The position numbers and the translations under genes are program-made. Below, piece by piece: positions 18,239 to 28,673 of a stretch of 64,000 bases of DNA (its first letter is position 1; each line of letters begins with the position of its first letter). This DNA is from Kribbella pratensis (lineage in GTDB: Bacteria; Actinomycetota; Actinomycetes; Propionibacteriales; Kribbellaceae). The stretch spans positions 3,005,497 to 3,069,496 of the forward strand of contig NZ_SODP01000001.1 in the NCBI RefSeq assembly GCF_004365355.1, in the 5' to 3' direction. Under the pieces are notes generated by a model. The model was not told where the DNA came from and ran no database searches. It was given only the letters and a program-made list of their open reading frames with translations.

Positions 18239-18286
18239 CGCCCGGTTCGTCGTACCGAGGGACTGGCTGATACGGCGAACCGGGCG
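18239..18286 (-). terminator. Long hairpin after the secreted-protein operon
   Basis: CGCCCGGTTCGTCGTA pairs with TACGGCGAACCGGGCG over 16 bp with a single T-G (wobble) position and a 16-nt loop. It lies 9 bases past the stop of the membrane-anchored protein and before grpB on the same strand, fitting an intrinsic terminator without U-tract. Confidence 0.7.
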
Positions 18287-18294
18287 GGCGAGGG

Positions 18295-19041
18295 TCAGTC
18301 GTTGTAGGTCATTTTGCGCCTCACTGTGAGTAGGAGTCCGAGCATGAGTACGCCGGACGCCGCGACGCCGGGGACGAGGTAGGCGGAGTGGGAAGTTGGC
18401 GCCTTGACTACTGCCGCTGTGTCGTAGCCTCCTGCCATGCCGGATTCGTTGTAGGTGCTGCCGGGAAGCTTGTCGGCGTAGCGCTGGGAGACGAGCTTCT
18501 GGTACGCCGTGACGGCGATCGGCTTGGAGCCGATCGACTTCACAGCGGACGGGTTGAGCGGCCGGACCTGGTCGGCGGTCAGGGCATACCAGGCGCCGAT
18601 CTGGGGTTCTGTGAAGAGCAGAGCACCGCCGGCGGCAGTCGCCATCCGGGCCTCGGTGTTGCCGGAGGCCACATTCACCGGCTGCCAGACGCCGCGCGAG
18701 TCCGGAGCGGTGAAGACGGTCAATGCCTGTCCGCCCTTGCTGGCACCGGTTGCGGCGTACCAGAAGGTGGCGACCGGCGCGGACGCGTCGCGGACGAAGG
18801 CCGGATTGAGTGCGTAGACAGCGTGACTGTCCGAGCCGACGCTCGCCGCAGCCTTGCCGGCAGCACCCGGGACCTTCGCGAGCAGCTGGACAGCGGACGA
18901 CGAGTGAGCAGCGTTAGTTGCCTTGGACAACTCATTCGGGGCGATCGGCTGAGGTGCGGCGGCACTGGCCGGGGCGGCGAAGGCGAGTCCGAAGCCGAGG
19001 CCGGCCGCGAGTACGGCGGCACAGCGAAGCAGACGGCGCAT
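18295..19041 (-). CDS. Secreted protein with C-terminal membrane anchor
   Basis: A protein of 248 residues with no recognised domain. A signal peptide (MRRLLRCAAVLAAGLGFGLA, cleavage near ASA-A) is followed by about 190 extracellular residues. Then come one hydrophobic helix (YLVPGVAASGVLMLGLLL) and a short basic tail RRKMTYND, i.e. a type I membrane topology. There is no LPXTG motif. Its start is one base past the stop of the papain-like protease gene (TGACATG), so the two are one operon and probably act together at the cell surface. It could be an activator, inhibitor or substrate of the protease (inference). Confidence 0.75.
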   Translation of the reverse strand: MRRLLRCAAVLAAGLGFGLAFAAPASAAAPQPIAPNELSKATNAAHSSSAVQLLAKVPGAAGKAAASVGSDSHAVYALNPAFVRDASAPVATFWYAATGASKGGQALTVFTAPDSRGVWQPVNVASGNTEARMATAAGGALLFTEPQIGAWYALTADQVRPLNPSAVKSIGSKPIAVTAYQKLVSQRYADKLPGSTYNESGMAGGYDTAAVVKAPTSHSAYLVPGVAASGVLMLGLLLTVRRKMTYND

Positions 19042-19042
19042 G

Positions 19043-19624
19043 TCAGGCTCCGATCCGGTACAGGGAGTGGGTCCACGTGAACTGCGAGTTGGACCGGTAC
19101 CAGCTGTACGTCGAGTAGTTGTAGCGCGGGTCGTCCGGCCACGGGTTGTAGTACTCGAGCGTCGAGTCGGACGCGTCGTACCCGATGATGTCCATCATGT
19201 GACCGCCGCCCGAGGTCCACCCGATCCGCGTCATCACCGGGCGGCCGGCGGCGATCTCGGTGACGAGCGTGTTGAAGCTGAGCGTGCCGGAGATGTAGCT
19301 GCCGGCGCTGATCCCGATCGTGCGGAACGCCTGCTGGTCGTTGGCCAGCGTCGCCTGGTTGTTGGGACAGGTCGCATTTGCGTTGTTGCCGAAGGCCAGG
19401 TTGCAGAACTGGTTCTGCGAGTACGAGCGGCCGTAGAACGCGGCGATGCTGTTGCCGCTCGCGGCCCAGCACCAGTTCGACTTCTGCTGGGCCTGGCCGG
19501 AGACGTTCAGGTAGTAGCTGCTGGGCGCGGCCGAGGCGGGCGGCGCGAGCGGGGCCAGTGTCGCGAGCCCGAGGATCGTGGCCAAGAGCAACGACCAGGA
19601 GCGGCTGGGGCGGAGCCTGCGCAT
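19043..19624 (-). CDS. Secreted papain-like cysteine protease
   Basis: The precursor has 193 residues. A signal peptide of about 32 residues ends at ASA-A. The mature domain of about 160 residues shows a papain-like layout: QQKSNWCWAASGNSIAAFYG with catalytic Cys near 52 and an oxyanion Gln just before it, GGGHMMDIIGYD with His near 142, and EYYNPWPDD with Asn near 160. WCWAAS is typical of the compact bacterial C39/C70-like papain family. There is no propeptide of normal size, so regulation may rest with its operon partner. The ATG used has a strong AAGGAGGA site 5-6 bases upstream; the longer frame is not used. Confidence 0.85.
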   Translation of the reverse strand: MRRLRPSRSWSLLLATILGLATLAPLAPPASAAPSSYYLNVSGQAQQKSNWCWAASGNSIAAFYGRSYSQNQFCNLAFGNNANATCPNNQATLANDQQAFRTIGISAGSYISGTLSFNTLVTEIAAGRPVMTRIGWTSGGGHMMDIIGYDASDSTLEYYNPWPDDPRYNYSTYSWYRSNSQFTWTHSLYRIGA

Positions 19625-19735
19625 GGGTCCTCCTTCGAACGGAGTTGGGCGGAGACCATCGTCGGGACACCGGGACGGCGCGACAAGTCGTCGGATCCCG
19701 CCGTACGACGGGTTGTGAACGCGCCTGCGCCGTGA

Positions 19736-19757
19736 ACAGCGGGTGACGAACCGCTGT
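19736..19757. promoter_or_regulatory. Inverted repeat operator candidate between protease and HTH genes
   Basis: ACAGCGG and CCGCTGT form a perfect 7-bp repeat spaced by 8 bases, which is dyad geometry typical of a dimeric helix-turn-helix regulator. It lies just upstream of a TACACT -10-like hexamer (19778-19783) for the HTH gene, in the 180-bp divergent region. The encoded HTH protein is the obvious candidate ligand. Confidence 0.45.
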
Positions 19758-19804
19758 CGGACCGTGCTGTGAATGTTTACACTGCTCCGAAGGAGCGTGG
19801 GCCC

Positions 19805-20710
19805 ATGGTCAAATCGGTCGAAGCGTCGGTCCCTGCGGTGACGCCGGAGGCGTCGTTCGCGGACGCGCTGCGGCAGGCGATCTCGCGCCGCGGGCTGGCG
19901 CTTAACCGGATCAGGACCCATCTCGCCGACCGTGGACTGCATGTCGGCGTCGCGACCCTCAGCACGTGGCAGAGCGGCCGACGGATCCCGCGCGAAGACT
20001 CACTGGCCGTCATCACGGCCCTCGAGGAGCTTCTGCAGGTGCCGGCCGGGTGGTTGACCGTCCGGATCCCGCCGGCGCGCGAGCCGGGCACCTCGCCCCA
20101 GCCGTACGCCGTTGTCGACTACGCCGAGGCGCTCACCCGGCTGCTCGATCGGCTCCGCCGGGATGCCCACGGGCGGCTTCGCAATGTGACGGTGCTCGAG
20201 GAGGTCAGGATCGGCGCCGACCGCAGTGCCCAGCGCCGGAGCGTGATCCAGAGCGTGGTCGCCGTACAGCCGGTGGATCGGTTGATCATCGCGCACCAGG
20301 GCGAGACGGGCTGCGACGCGGAGCAGGTCACGCTCCGCGCACTGAGCGGCTGCCGGACCGGCCGGATTGCCCGCTCCCCCGAGGCCGGAGCGCTGCTCGG
20401 CGAGTTGCTGCTCGATCGGGTGCTCGCCGTCGGGGAGACCGCCGTCGTGCACTACGAGATCGATGACCCGAGCGGTTTGCCGACAACGGACTACCAGCGC
20501 TTCAGCGAGTGGGGCGGGATGCACTACGTGCTCGAGGTCCAGTTCGACCGCGCCGCGTTGCCGGTCCGCGTCCACGAGCTGCGCCGCCGCCACACCTCAG
20601 GTCCGAACTTGGTGCAGCGCGAGCTGATGCTGACGCCCGACGGCCGGGTCCACGTGATCGAACCGTCCGCGGACCCTGGGACGGTCGGCATCGCGTGGGA
20701 GTGGGATTAG
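19805..20710 (+). CDS. XRE-like helix-turn-helix protein of unknown function
   Basis: The protein has 301 residues. Residues about 12-75 form a lambda-repressor-like helix-turn-helix (FADALRQAISRRGLALNRIR, then VGVATLSTWQSGRRIPRED, then VITALEELLQVPAGWL). The remaining 230 residues carry no domain I recognise; they look like mixed alpha/beta with a conserved-looking WGGMHYVLEVQFD block. The ATG used has an AAGGAG site 9 bases upstream; an in-frame ATG 12 codons earlier lies before that site. Divergent from the protease operon, with an inverted repeat between them. It may be an autoregulated sensor. Confidence 0.7.
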   Translation: MVKSVEASVPAVTPEASFADALRQAISRRGLALNRIRTHLADRGLHVGVATLSTWQSGRRIPREDSLAVITALEELLQVPAGWLTVRIPPAREPGTSPQPYAVVDYAEALTRLLDRLRRDAHGRLRNVTVLEEVRIGADRSAQRRSVIQSVVAVQPVDRLIIAHQGETGCDAEQVTLRALSGCRTGRIARSPEAGALLGELLLDRVLAVGETAVVHYEIDDPSGLPTTDYQRFSEWGGMHYVLEVQFDRAALPVRVHELRRRHTSGPNLVQRELMLTPDGRVHVIEPSADPGTVGIAWEWD

Positions 20711-21672
20711 CTCCGGAAGCCTGCGTGCACGTGGTCGTGGTGTGTCTGGTCGGAGAAGTACGCCGTACCCGAGAGCTGGAACGGACCGCCGACGTTGTAC
20801 GAGCCGGCTGACGCAGCGGCATGCATGTACGACGTGATGAGCGAGCGCGACGTATCCGGTGAGACCACCGCGTGGCCGTTGATCTGCCAGGTGTCGAACG
20901 CGCGGCCGCGGGGGTGGTCGCTCGGACGGTCGGTGCCGAAGACATCGAGCGGGTGGCCGGAGCGGATGACGCTCACGCCGATCCGGTAGGTCTTCGCGAG
21001 CTCGAGCATCGCATTCAGCACGCTGTCATGGACCTGGCCCGACCTGATGTCCGCGGCAGATGCCGGCGGCAACGAGATCTGCTCGTCCGCCAGCACCTTC
21101 CGCGCGGCGGCCGACAGGGTCGCAGCTGGTGCACCGGGCTGAGCCGGATGGGTCGCCGTGACGCGCCAGGTGGCCTGCGACGACTTGCTCAGCCGTACGT
21201 CGACTGTCGAACCACCGCTGATCACCCGATTCCCCCGGATCGAGTACACCCGGCACGGCACGAGCACGCTGGCCGAAGAACTCAGGATCCCGCCGTACTG
21301 CGCATCGATCACGTCGATCGCCACCGGCGTATCGGTCGGCTGCAGCAGCTTCATCACCGCCGCGACCGCCAGCCGCTTCACCTGCGGCTGGATCTCCCCC
21401 GGGCCTGGCACCCAAGCCCGCACAGCAGGAAGGGTGACCGCAGGCGTGGGAGTCGGGGTCGTCGCCGGCGGCGAACCAGGCGTCACCGATGGAGTCGGTG
21501 GAGAACTCGGCGGAGAACTCGGCGTAGGGCCAGGCGTGGAGCTGGCCGTCGGGCTGGGCGTGCGGCTGGACGGAGAGCTCGGCGACGGCTGGTCCTGGGC
21601 CGACGAATCGCTGCACCCCGCCAACACCCCGGCACCCGCAACCAGGAACGCCCGCCGGCCGAGACCACTCAT
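20707..21672 (-). CDS. Lipoprotein with M15/M74-like zinc peptidase C-terminal domain
   Basis: The protein has 321 residues. An RR-containing signal and lipobox VLAGC put the lipidated Cys at 20. A flexible Pro/Ser/Thr linker follows (about 21-80), then a globular region. The C-terminal 110 residues contain SDHPRGRAFDTW and, near the end, HHDHVHAGF. That SxHxxGxAxD plus HxH layout is the zinc site of LD/DD-carboxypeptidase-like M15 and related folds. A cell-wall peptide or a polysaccharide-linked substrate is plausible. It converges on the HTH gene with a 4-base overlap. Confidence 0.75.
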   Translation of the reverse strand: MSGLGRRAFLVAGAGVLAGCSDSSAQDQPSPSSPSSRTPSPTASSTPGPTPSSPPSSPPTPSVTPGSPPATTPTPTPAVTLPAVRAWVPGPGEIQPQVKRLAVAAVMKLLQPTDTPVAIDVIDAQYGGILSSSASVLVPCRVYSIRGNRVISGGSTVDVRLSKSSQATWRVTATHPAQPGAPAATLSAAARKVLADEQISLPPASAADIRSGQVHDSVLNAMLELAKTYRIGVSVIRSGHPLDVFGTDRPSDHPRGRAFDTWQINGHAVVSPDTSRSLITSYMHAAASAGSYNVGGPFQLSGTAYFSDQTHHDHVHAGFRS

Positions 21673-21703
21673 AGTCGCAGTGTCCCCGGCCCCACAAACC
21701 GAA

Positions 21704-24121
<2,418 letters not shown>

Positions 24122-24255
24122 GTTTGTGTCCCTCCGCCGACAGACCACCAGTCTAGAGGCCGTTGACCAACCAGGCAGACCCGCCTGTGGACAACACGCC
24201 GGGTCAGCGCCCGACCGCGGAGAGTTTGCCCGAATTCAGACCGCCGACCGTCCCC

Positions 24256-24338
24256 GTCTGGTGGGTACACCCACCCGCGAGTGGGTTGGCCAACCGCATT
24301 CCGGTTGGCCAACCCACGGTCTGGTGGGTGTACCCACC
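24256..24338. repeat. Nested palindrome cluster between apt and rel
   Basis: The centre is a perfect 16-bp inverted repeat: GTGGGTTGGCCAACCG (24281-24296), a CATTC loop, then its exact complement (24302-24317). Each arm itself contains the 12-bp palindrome GGTTGGCCAACC. Flanking it are GGTGGGTACACCCACC (24260-24275) and GGTGGGTGTACCCACC (24323-24338), which are exact reverse complements of each other, each able to form a 6-bp hairpin and each preceded by GTCT. The cluster lies 15 bases past the apt stop, so it can terminate apt, but its symmetry goes well beyond a plain terminator. Confidence 0.85.
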
Positions 24339-24352
24339 AAACCGTGGAGGTT

Positions 24353-24892
24353 TCAGACAGTGAGGAGGGACGTGAGGGTTTCGCCTTCGAGGCGTTTGCG
24401 GCCCGGGAGGAACGAGAGCTCGAGCAGGACCGCGGTACCGGCGACCTCGGCCCCGCAGCGGCGGATCAGCCGCAGACAGGCCTCGACGGTGCCGCCGGTG
24501 GCGAGGACGTCGTCGATGACCAGGACCCGGTCCCCCGGAGCGAACGCGTCCTGGTGCACCTCGATGGTCGCCTCGCCGTACTCCAACGCGTACGACTCCT
24601 CGTACGTCGCCGCCGGCAGCTTTCCCTTCTTGCGCACCGGCACGAACCCGGCGCCGAGGGCGAGCGCGACCGGGGCGGCCAGGATGAACCCGCGCGCCTC
24701 GATCCCGACCACCTTGTCGACCACCGGGTTCCCGTCGTCGTCGGTCCCGGCCGCCGCCAGCGCCTCCACCACCTGCGTGAAGCCGGTGTGATCGGCCAGC
24801 AGCGGGGTGATGTCCTTGAACACCACCCCCGGCTGCGGGTAGTCCGGAATATCGCGAATGCCGTCGGCGAGGACCTGCTCGAGCGACCGCAT
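24353..24892 (-). CDS. apt: Adenine phosphoribosyltransferase
   Basis: About 179 residues; salvages adenine with PRPP to AMP. It carries IPDYPQPGVVFKDITPLLAD, GIEARGFILAAPVALALGAGF and the PRPP-binding loop RVLVIDDVLATGGT, all complete. The ATG used overlaps the secF stop by one base (TGATG); a GTG one codon earlier is possible. Order secD-secF-apt-rel is the conserved actinobacterial arrangement. Confidence 0.95.
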   Translation of the reverse strand: MRSLEQVLADGIRDIPDYPQPGVVFKDITPLLADHTGFTQVVEALAAAGTDDDGNPVVDKVVGIEARGFILAAPVALALGAGFVPVRKKGKLPAATYEESYALEYGEATIEVHQDAFAPGDRVLVIDDVLATGGTVEACLRLIRRCGAEVAGTAVLLELSFLPGRKRLEGETLTSLLTV

Positions 24893-26115
24893 CACTTACC
24901 GCGCTTGGACCGCGGCTTGCGCGTCGGCTGCGGACGCCCGGCCGCCGTCGCCTTCATCGGCCGGGTCGACGGCGTCGGCGCCGTACCGGTGGCCCGATCC
25001 GCCTTCCGCGGCGAGTCCGGTCGCGGCGAGTCCGGTCGCGGTGAGTCCTGGCGCGGCGTGTCCTGTACGGCGGTCCGTGCGGCGGCGCCAGCCGTGGCCA
25101 CCGCGACCGGCTCCGCGGTCGCAGCAGCGGCCGCCTGAGCCCTCTTCGCCATCACACGCTTGTTCAGCGCCTTCATGCCCGGCTCGCGCTCCTTGAAGGT
25201 CGCGAGCAGCGACGGGGCGATGAAGATCGACGAGTACGCACCGACGGCGATACCGACGAAGAGCGCCAGCGACAGGTCCTTCAGCGGGCCGGTGCCGAGC
25301 ACGACCGTGCCGACGACCAGGATCGCGCCGACCGGGAGCAGAGCGGTGACCGTGGTGTTGATCGACCGGACCACGGTCTGGTTGACCGCGAGGTTGGTCG
25401 CGTCGGAGTACGTCAACCGGTTCGAACCGGTGATGCCCCGGGTGTTCTCCCGGACCTTGTCGAACACCACGACGGTGTCGTACAGCGAGTAGCCGAGGAT
25501 CGTCAGTACGCCGATCACGGTCGCCGGCGTCACGTCGAAGCCGACCAGTGCGTACACACCGACGGTGATCGTGACGTCGTGGATCAGGGCGATGATTGCG
25601 GCCATGGAGGCCTTGGCTTCTCGGAAGTAGAGCCAGATCACCGCGAACACCGCGACCAGGAAGACGATCAGCGCCAGGATCGCCTTGTCGGCGATCTGCC
25701 TACCCCAGGACGCGCCGATCTGCTGCGACGTGACCTGCTCGGCAGGAATGCCGGCTTCCTTGGCGATCGCTGCCCGCACGTTGCCGACGTCGGCCTGCGC
25801 CAGCGGCTTGGTCTGGACCCGGACCTTGTTGCCGTTGATCGTGGTGACGACCGGGTCGCCGAGGCCCTTGGCGTTGGTCGCCTTCACGGCGTTGGTGAAG
25901 TCGTCCACCGTGCTGTCAGTGACCTTGACGGCGGCGTCGTACTCGACGCCACCCCGGAACTCGATGCCGAGCGCCAGGCCGCGGGCGAACAGGCCGGCCA
26001 GCGAGATGATGACCAGGACTGCTGAGAGGCTGAACCAGAACTTGCGGTGGCCGATGAAGTCGTAGGAGACCTCACCGCGGTGCAGCTTCGCACCGATCTG
26101 TCCGAGCTTCGACAT
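24892..26115 (-). CDS. secF: Protein translocase subunit SecF
   Basis: The membrane protein has 407 residues. It contains the SecF N-terminal motif LALGIEFRGGVEYD, the first periplasmic domain, and the cluster of helices around VLTILGYSLYDTVVVFDKVREN with the trailing TLPVGA-like TALLPVGAILVVG segment. Together with SecD it drives proton-dependent late stages of Sec export. A long polar C-terminal tail, rich in Ala, Arg, Pro and DSPRP repeats, extends about 90 residues beyond the last helix. Its ATG shares the A of the secD stop (coupled translation). Confidence 0.95.
   Translation of the reverse strand: MSKLGQIGAKLHRGEVSYDFIGHRKFWFSLSAVLVIISLAGLFARGLALGIEFRGGVEYDAAVKVTDSTVDDFTNAVKATNAKGLGDPVVTTINGNKVRVQTKPLAQADVGNVRAAIAKEAGIPAEQVTSQQIGASWGRQIADKAILALIVFLVAVFAVIWLYFREAKASMAAIIALIHDVTITVGVYALVGFDVTPATVIGVLTILGYSLYDTVVVFDKVRENTRGITGSNRLTYSDATNLAVNQTVVRSINTTVTALLPVGAILVVGTVVLGTGPLKDLSLALFVGIAVGAYSSIFIAPSLLATFKEREPGMKALNKRVMAKRAQAAAAATAEPVAVATAGAAARTAVQDTPRQDSPRPDSPRPDSPRKADRATGTAPTPSTRPMKATAAGRPQPTRKPRSKRGK
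25010..25069. repeat. 15-bp tandem repeat in the secF tail
   Basis: Four adjacent 15-bp units follow one another, the first two identical (GGCGAGTCCGGTCGC) and the next two degraded. On the minus strand they encode DSPRP-type pentapeptides. Low-complexity coding minisatellite. Confidence 0.8.
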
Positions 26116-27869
26116 CAGACCTGCCCTCCCAGCGGCTTGCGCGTCGACGGCGTCTTCCGCGGCCGGGCTGCCGGTTTCGTCTGTCCGGGTAGTCGTTCGA
26201 CGCCGAGATGCTCAGGATCCAGGCCGGACAGCTTGTGCCCGTGGCCGAAGAAGTCGGTGCGGGCCAGCAGCGTGACCACCGGCTTGGTGAACAGGAAGAC
26301 CACGACCAGGTCGATCAACGTGGTCAGGCCGAGGGTGAACGCGAAGCCGCGGACGCTGCCGATCGCCAGCACGTACAGCACGATCGCGGCGAGCAGCGAG
26401 ATCGAGTCGGCGGCGATGATCGTGTGCTTGGCGCGGGCCCAGCCGGTCTCGACCGAGGAGCGCAGGCTACGGCCTTCACGCACCTCGTCCCGGAGTCGTT
26501 CGAAGTAGATGATGAACGAGTCCGCGGTGATACCGACCGCGACGATCAAACCGGCGATACCGGCCAGCGTCAGCGTGAAGCCGATCGCCTTGCCGAGCAG
26601 GATCACCAGAGATCCGGTCAGGATGCCGGCCACGAGGAGTGACAGCACCACGACGATGCCGAGACCGCGGTAGTACAGGAAGCAGAAGATCACGACCAGG
26701 GCGAGGCCGATGATGCCGGCCCAGATGCCCGCGGAGAGCTGGTCCCCGCCGAGCTGCGGCGACACGGTCTCGACCGAGGAGATGTCGAACTTGACCGGCA
26801 GCGAGCCGTACTTCAGCACGTTCGCCAGGTCGCGGGCCTCGGCCTCGGTGAAGGTACCGGTGATCTGCGCCTGACCGCCCGGGATCGGGTTGTCGACGCT
26901 CGGCGTCGAGATGGTCTTGCCGTCCAGCACGATCGCGAACAGGTTCTGACCCTGGCCCCGCTGGGAGATGTTCTGGGTGGCCTTGAGGAACTTCTCGCCG
27001 CCGGCCGAGGTGAACTTCAGGTTGACCTGCCACTGCAGACCGTTCTGCGGGATGCCCGCGCTGGCGTCCGACAGGTCGGTACCCGCCAGGATCGCCGGAC
27101 CGAGCAGGTACTTGTACTGCCCGTTCTGGTCGCAGGAGAAGATCGCCGTCTTCGGGTCGTCGAGCTGCTTGTCACCGCACTTGAACGTCGCGAACGCCGC
27201 CTGCGTGGCCGCATCCGGCGTGTAGTTCAGCGGGTCGCCCGTTGCGGTGGCCGGCGTCGACGGGGTCGCAGCCGGAGTGCTCGGCTTCGGCGTCGTGCTC
27301 GCCTTCGGGGTGGGCGTCGGCGTCGCATCGGCGAGCGCGCTGGTCCAGGCCCGGCCCTTCGGAGTACTGCTCGTGGTCGGCTTGACCGTGGCGCTCGGCT
27401 TCACGGTCGCGCTCGGCTTCGGCGTCGTACTCGGCTTCGGCGTCGTGCTGGCGCCCGGAGTCGGGGTCGGTGCGGGCGCCGGCGCGGTCGCCTGCGCACC
27501 CAGCACGATCCGGAAGTACAGCAAGGCGGTCTGACCGACCTGCGACACCAGGGATTCCTTCGTGGCGCCCGGGACGGCCACGTTGATGTGGTTCGACCCG
27601 GAGGTGGTGATGTCGGCCTCGGCCACACCGGCGCCGTTGACGCGCTGGCCGATGATGTTCTTCGCCTCGTTCAACTGGTCGGCAGTCACCTTGCCCTTAC
27701 CGTCGAACGTGCTGGCGGTCAGCGTGATGGTGGTGCCACCGCGCAGGTCCAGTCCCAGCTTGGGCTTCCAGGTCTTGGTCAGCGCCATGATGCCGAGCAG
27801 CAGGACCATGATCACCAGCAAGGCGATCAGGTTCCGCCCGGGGCGGGATGTCGACGAACTCGTTGCCAC
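26115..27869 (-). CDS. secD: Protein translocase subunit SecD
   Basis: The membrane protein has 584 residues. Its first helix (LIALLVIMVLLLGIMAL) is followed by the SecD signature KLGLDLRGGTTITL, the periplasmic P1 region, and the GSLPVKFDISSVETVSPQLG segment. The helical core has GIAGLIVAVGITADSFIIYFERLRDE. Between about residues 127 and 211 it carries a repetitive Pro/Thr/Lys/Ser insert interrupting P1, absent from short SecDs. GTG start without a clear ribosome site, 84 bases past yajC. Forms SecDF with the coupled downstream gene. Confidence 0.95.
   Translation of the reverse strand: MATSSSTSRPGRNLIALLVIMVLLLGIMALTKTWKPKLGLDLRGGTTITLTASTFDGKGKVTADQLNEAKNIIGQRVNGAGVAEADITTSGSNHINVAVPGATKESLVSQVGQTALLYFRIVLGAQATAPAPAPTPTPGASTTPKPSTTPKPSATVKPSATVKPTTSSTPKGRAWTSALADATPTPTPKASTTPKPSTPAATPSTPATATGDPLNYTPDAATQAAFATFKCGDKQLDDPKTAIFSCDQNGQYKYLLGPAILAGTDLSDASAGIPQNGLQWQVNLKFTSAGGEKFLKATQNISQRGQGQNLFAIVLDGKTISTPSVDNPIPGGQAQITGTFTEAEARDLANVLKYGSLPVKFDISSVETVSPQLGGDQLSAGIWAGIIGLALVVIFCFLYYRGLGIVVVLSLLVAGILTGSLVILLGKAIGFTLTLAGIAGLIVAVGITADSFIIYFERLRDEVREGRSLRSSVETGWARAKHTIIAADSISLLAAIVLYVLAIGSVRGFAFTLGLTTLIDLVVVFLFTKPVVTLLARTDFFGHGHKLSGLDPEHLGVERLPGQTKPAARPRKTPSTRKPLGGQV
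27237..27491. repeat. Low-complexity Thr/Pro/Lys-coding segment within secD
   Basis: Imperfect direct repeats (on the plus strand variants of GCTCGGCTTCGGCGTCGT) encode TTPKPS and SATVKP repeats in an extracytoplasmic part of SecD. Repeat units differ at third positions. Confidence 0.7.
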
Positions 27870-27953
27870 GTCAGATTCAACCTTCGTACTTCTGGGCGCG
27901 CCGCACCGTCAGGTGGACGCCGAACGCCGCGCCGCAGGCTGGTGGGACGGAAT

Positions 27954-28439
27954 TCAGTTCTCGGTGTGCGTCGGCGGCAGCTTCGGCGCGTCCTGGACCT
28001 TGCCGTCGGCCTTGTCACGGCCCGTGTCCGGAACGTCGACCTTCGACTCGTCGGTCGAGACCACAGTGGTGGAATCGGTCGAGTCAGCGGCAACAGTGGA
28101 GTCGGCGGACTCGTCCGCGGTGACGGTGGCCTCGTCGGCGGCGTCCTCTTCCGGGACGACCCGGCCGATCGCGGCCTTCACGACCTGAACCAGCACGCCC
28201 TCGGAGATCTCCAGCGTCACGTACTCGTCGTCGGTCTCTTCGACGATGCCGACCAGGCCGCTGGTGGTGATCACCTTGCTACCCGGGGCGAGCGCGGCCA
28301 CGGTGTCAGCCTGGCGCTGGCGCTGCTTCTTCTGCGTGCGGCTCATGAACCAGATCATTCCGACGATCAGGATCAGCGGTAGCAGCAGCGTGATGCCGCC
28401 GCCCCCGGAGGAGGCCATCGGTACGGCGAGGAGTTGCAT
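27954..28439 (-). CDS. yajC: Preprotein translocase accessory protein YajC
   Basis: The protein has 161 residues. One N-terminal helix (ITLLLPLILIVGMIWFM) is followed by the YajC core: SRTQKKQRQRQADTVAALAP, then GSKVITTSGLVGIVEE and YVTLEISEGVLVQVVKAAIGRVV. The last 60 residues form an acidic Asp/Thr/Ser-rich tail not needed for the family fold. It precedes secD and secF as usual and joins the SecDF-YajC complex. Confidence 0.93.
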   Translation of the reverse strand: MQLLAVPMASSGGGGITLLLPLILIVGMIWFMSRTQKKQRQRQADTVAALAPGSKVITTSGLVGIVEETDDEYVTLEISEGVLVQVVKAAIGRVVPEEDAADEATVTADESADSTVAADSTDSTTVVSTDESKVDVPDTGRDKADGKVQDAPKLPPTHTEN

Positions 28440-28629
28440 CGGGTCTCAGAATCCTTTGTCGATCGGAAATACGGGCGTCCGGCACGCTCTGCTCGAAGCG
28501 CGCAGGTCGCAGCGGAATAACCTGGAGGTCAGGCCACCGGGGAGTCTAACCCTGAGCGGCAACAAGTACCTCATGACACCGGGTCACGTTTGCGTTACTC
28601 GCTCCTGCAGTAACTACGCTCCGGCGTCC

Positions 28630-28651
28630 GCGGACGTTCCCCGACGTCCGC
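28630..28651 (-). terminator. Hairpin after ruvB
   Basis: GCGGACGT and ACGTCCGC form a perfect 8-bp stem with a 6-nt loop, 22 bases past the ruvB stop. The rest of the 234-bp gap to yajC holds no gene and must contain the yajC promoter. Confidence 0.55.
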
Positions 28652-28673
28652 TGTTCAGTTGGGTCGAGCTCCT

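Noticed and set aside
24256-24338. Short CRISPR-like array
   Set aside because: Repeats are inverted and nested, with no regular spacers or cas genes.
28440-28673. tRNA or small RNA gene between yajC and ruvB
   Set aside because: No cloverleaf could be drawn; only the short terminator-like hairpin is present.
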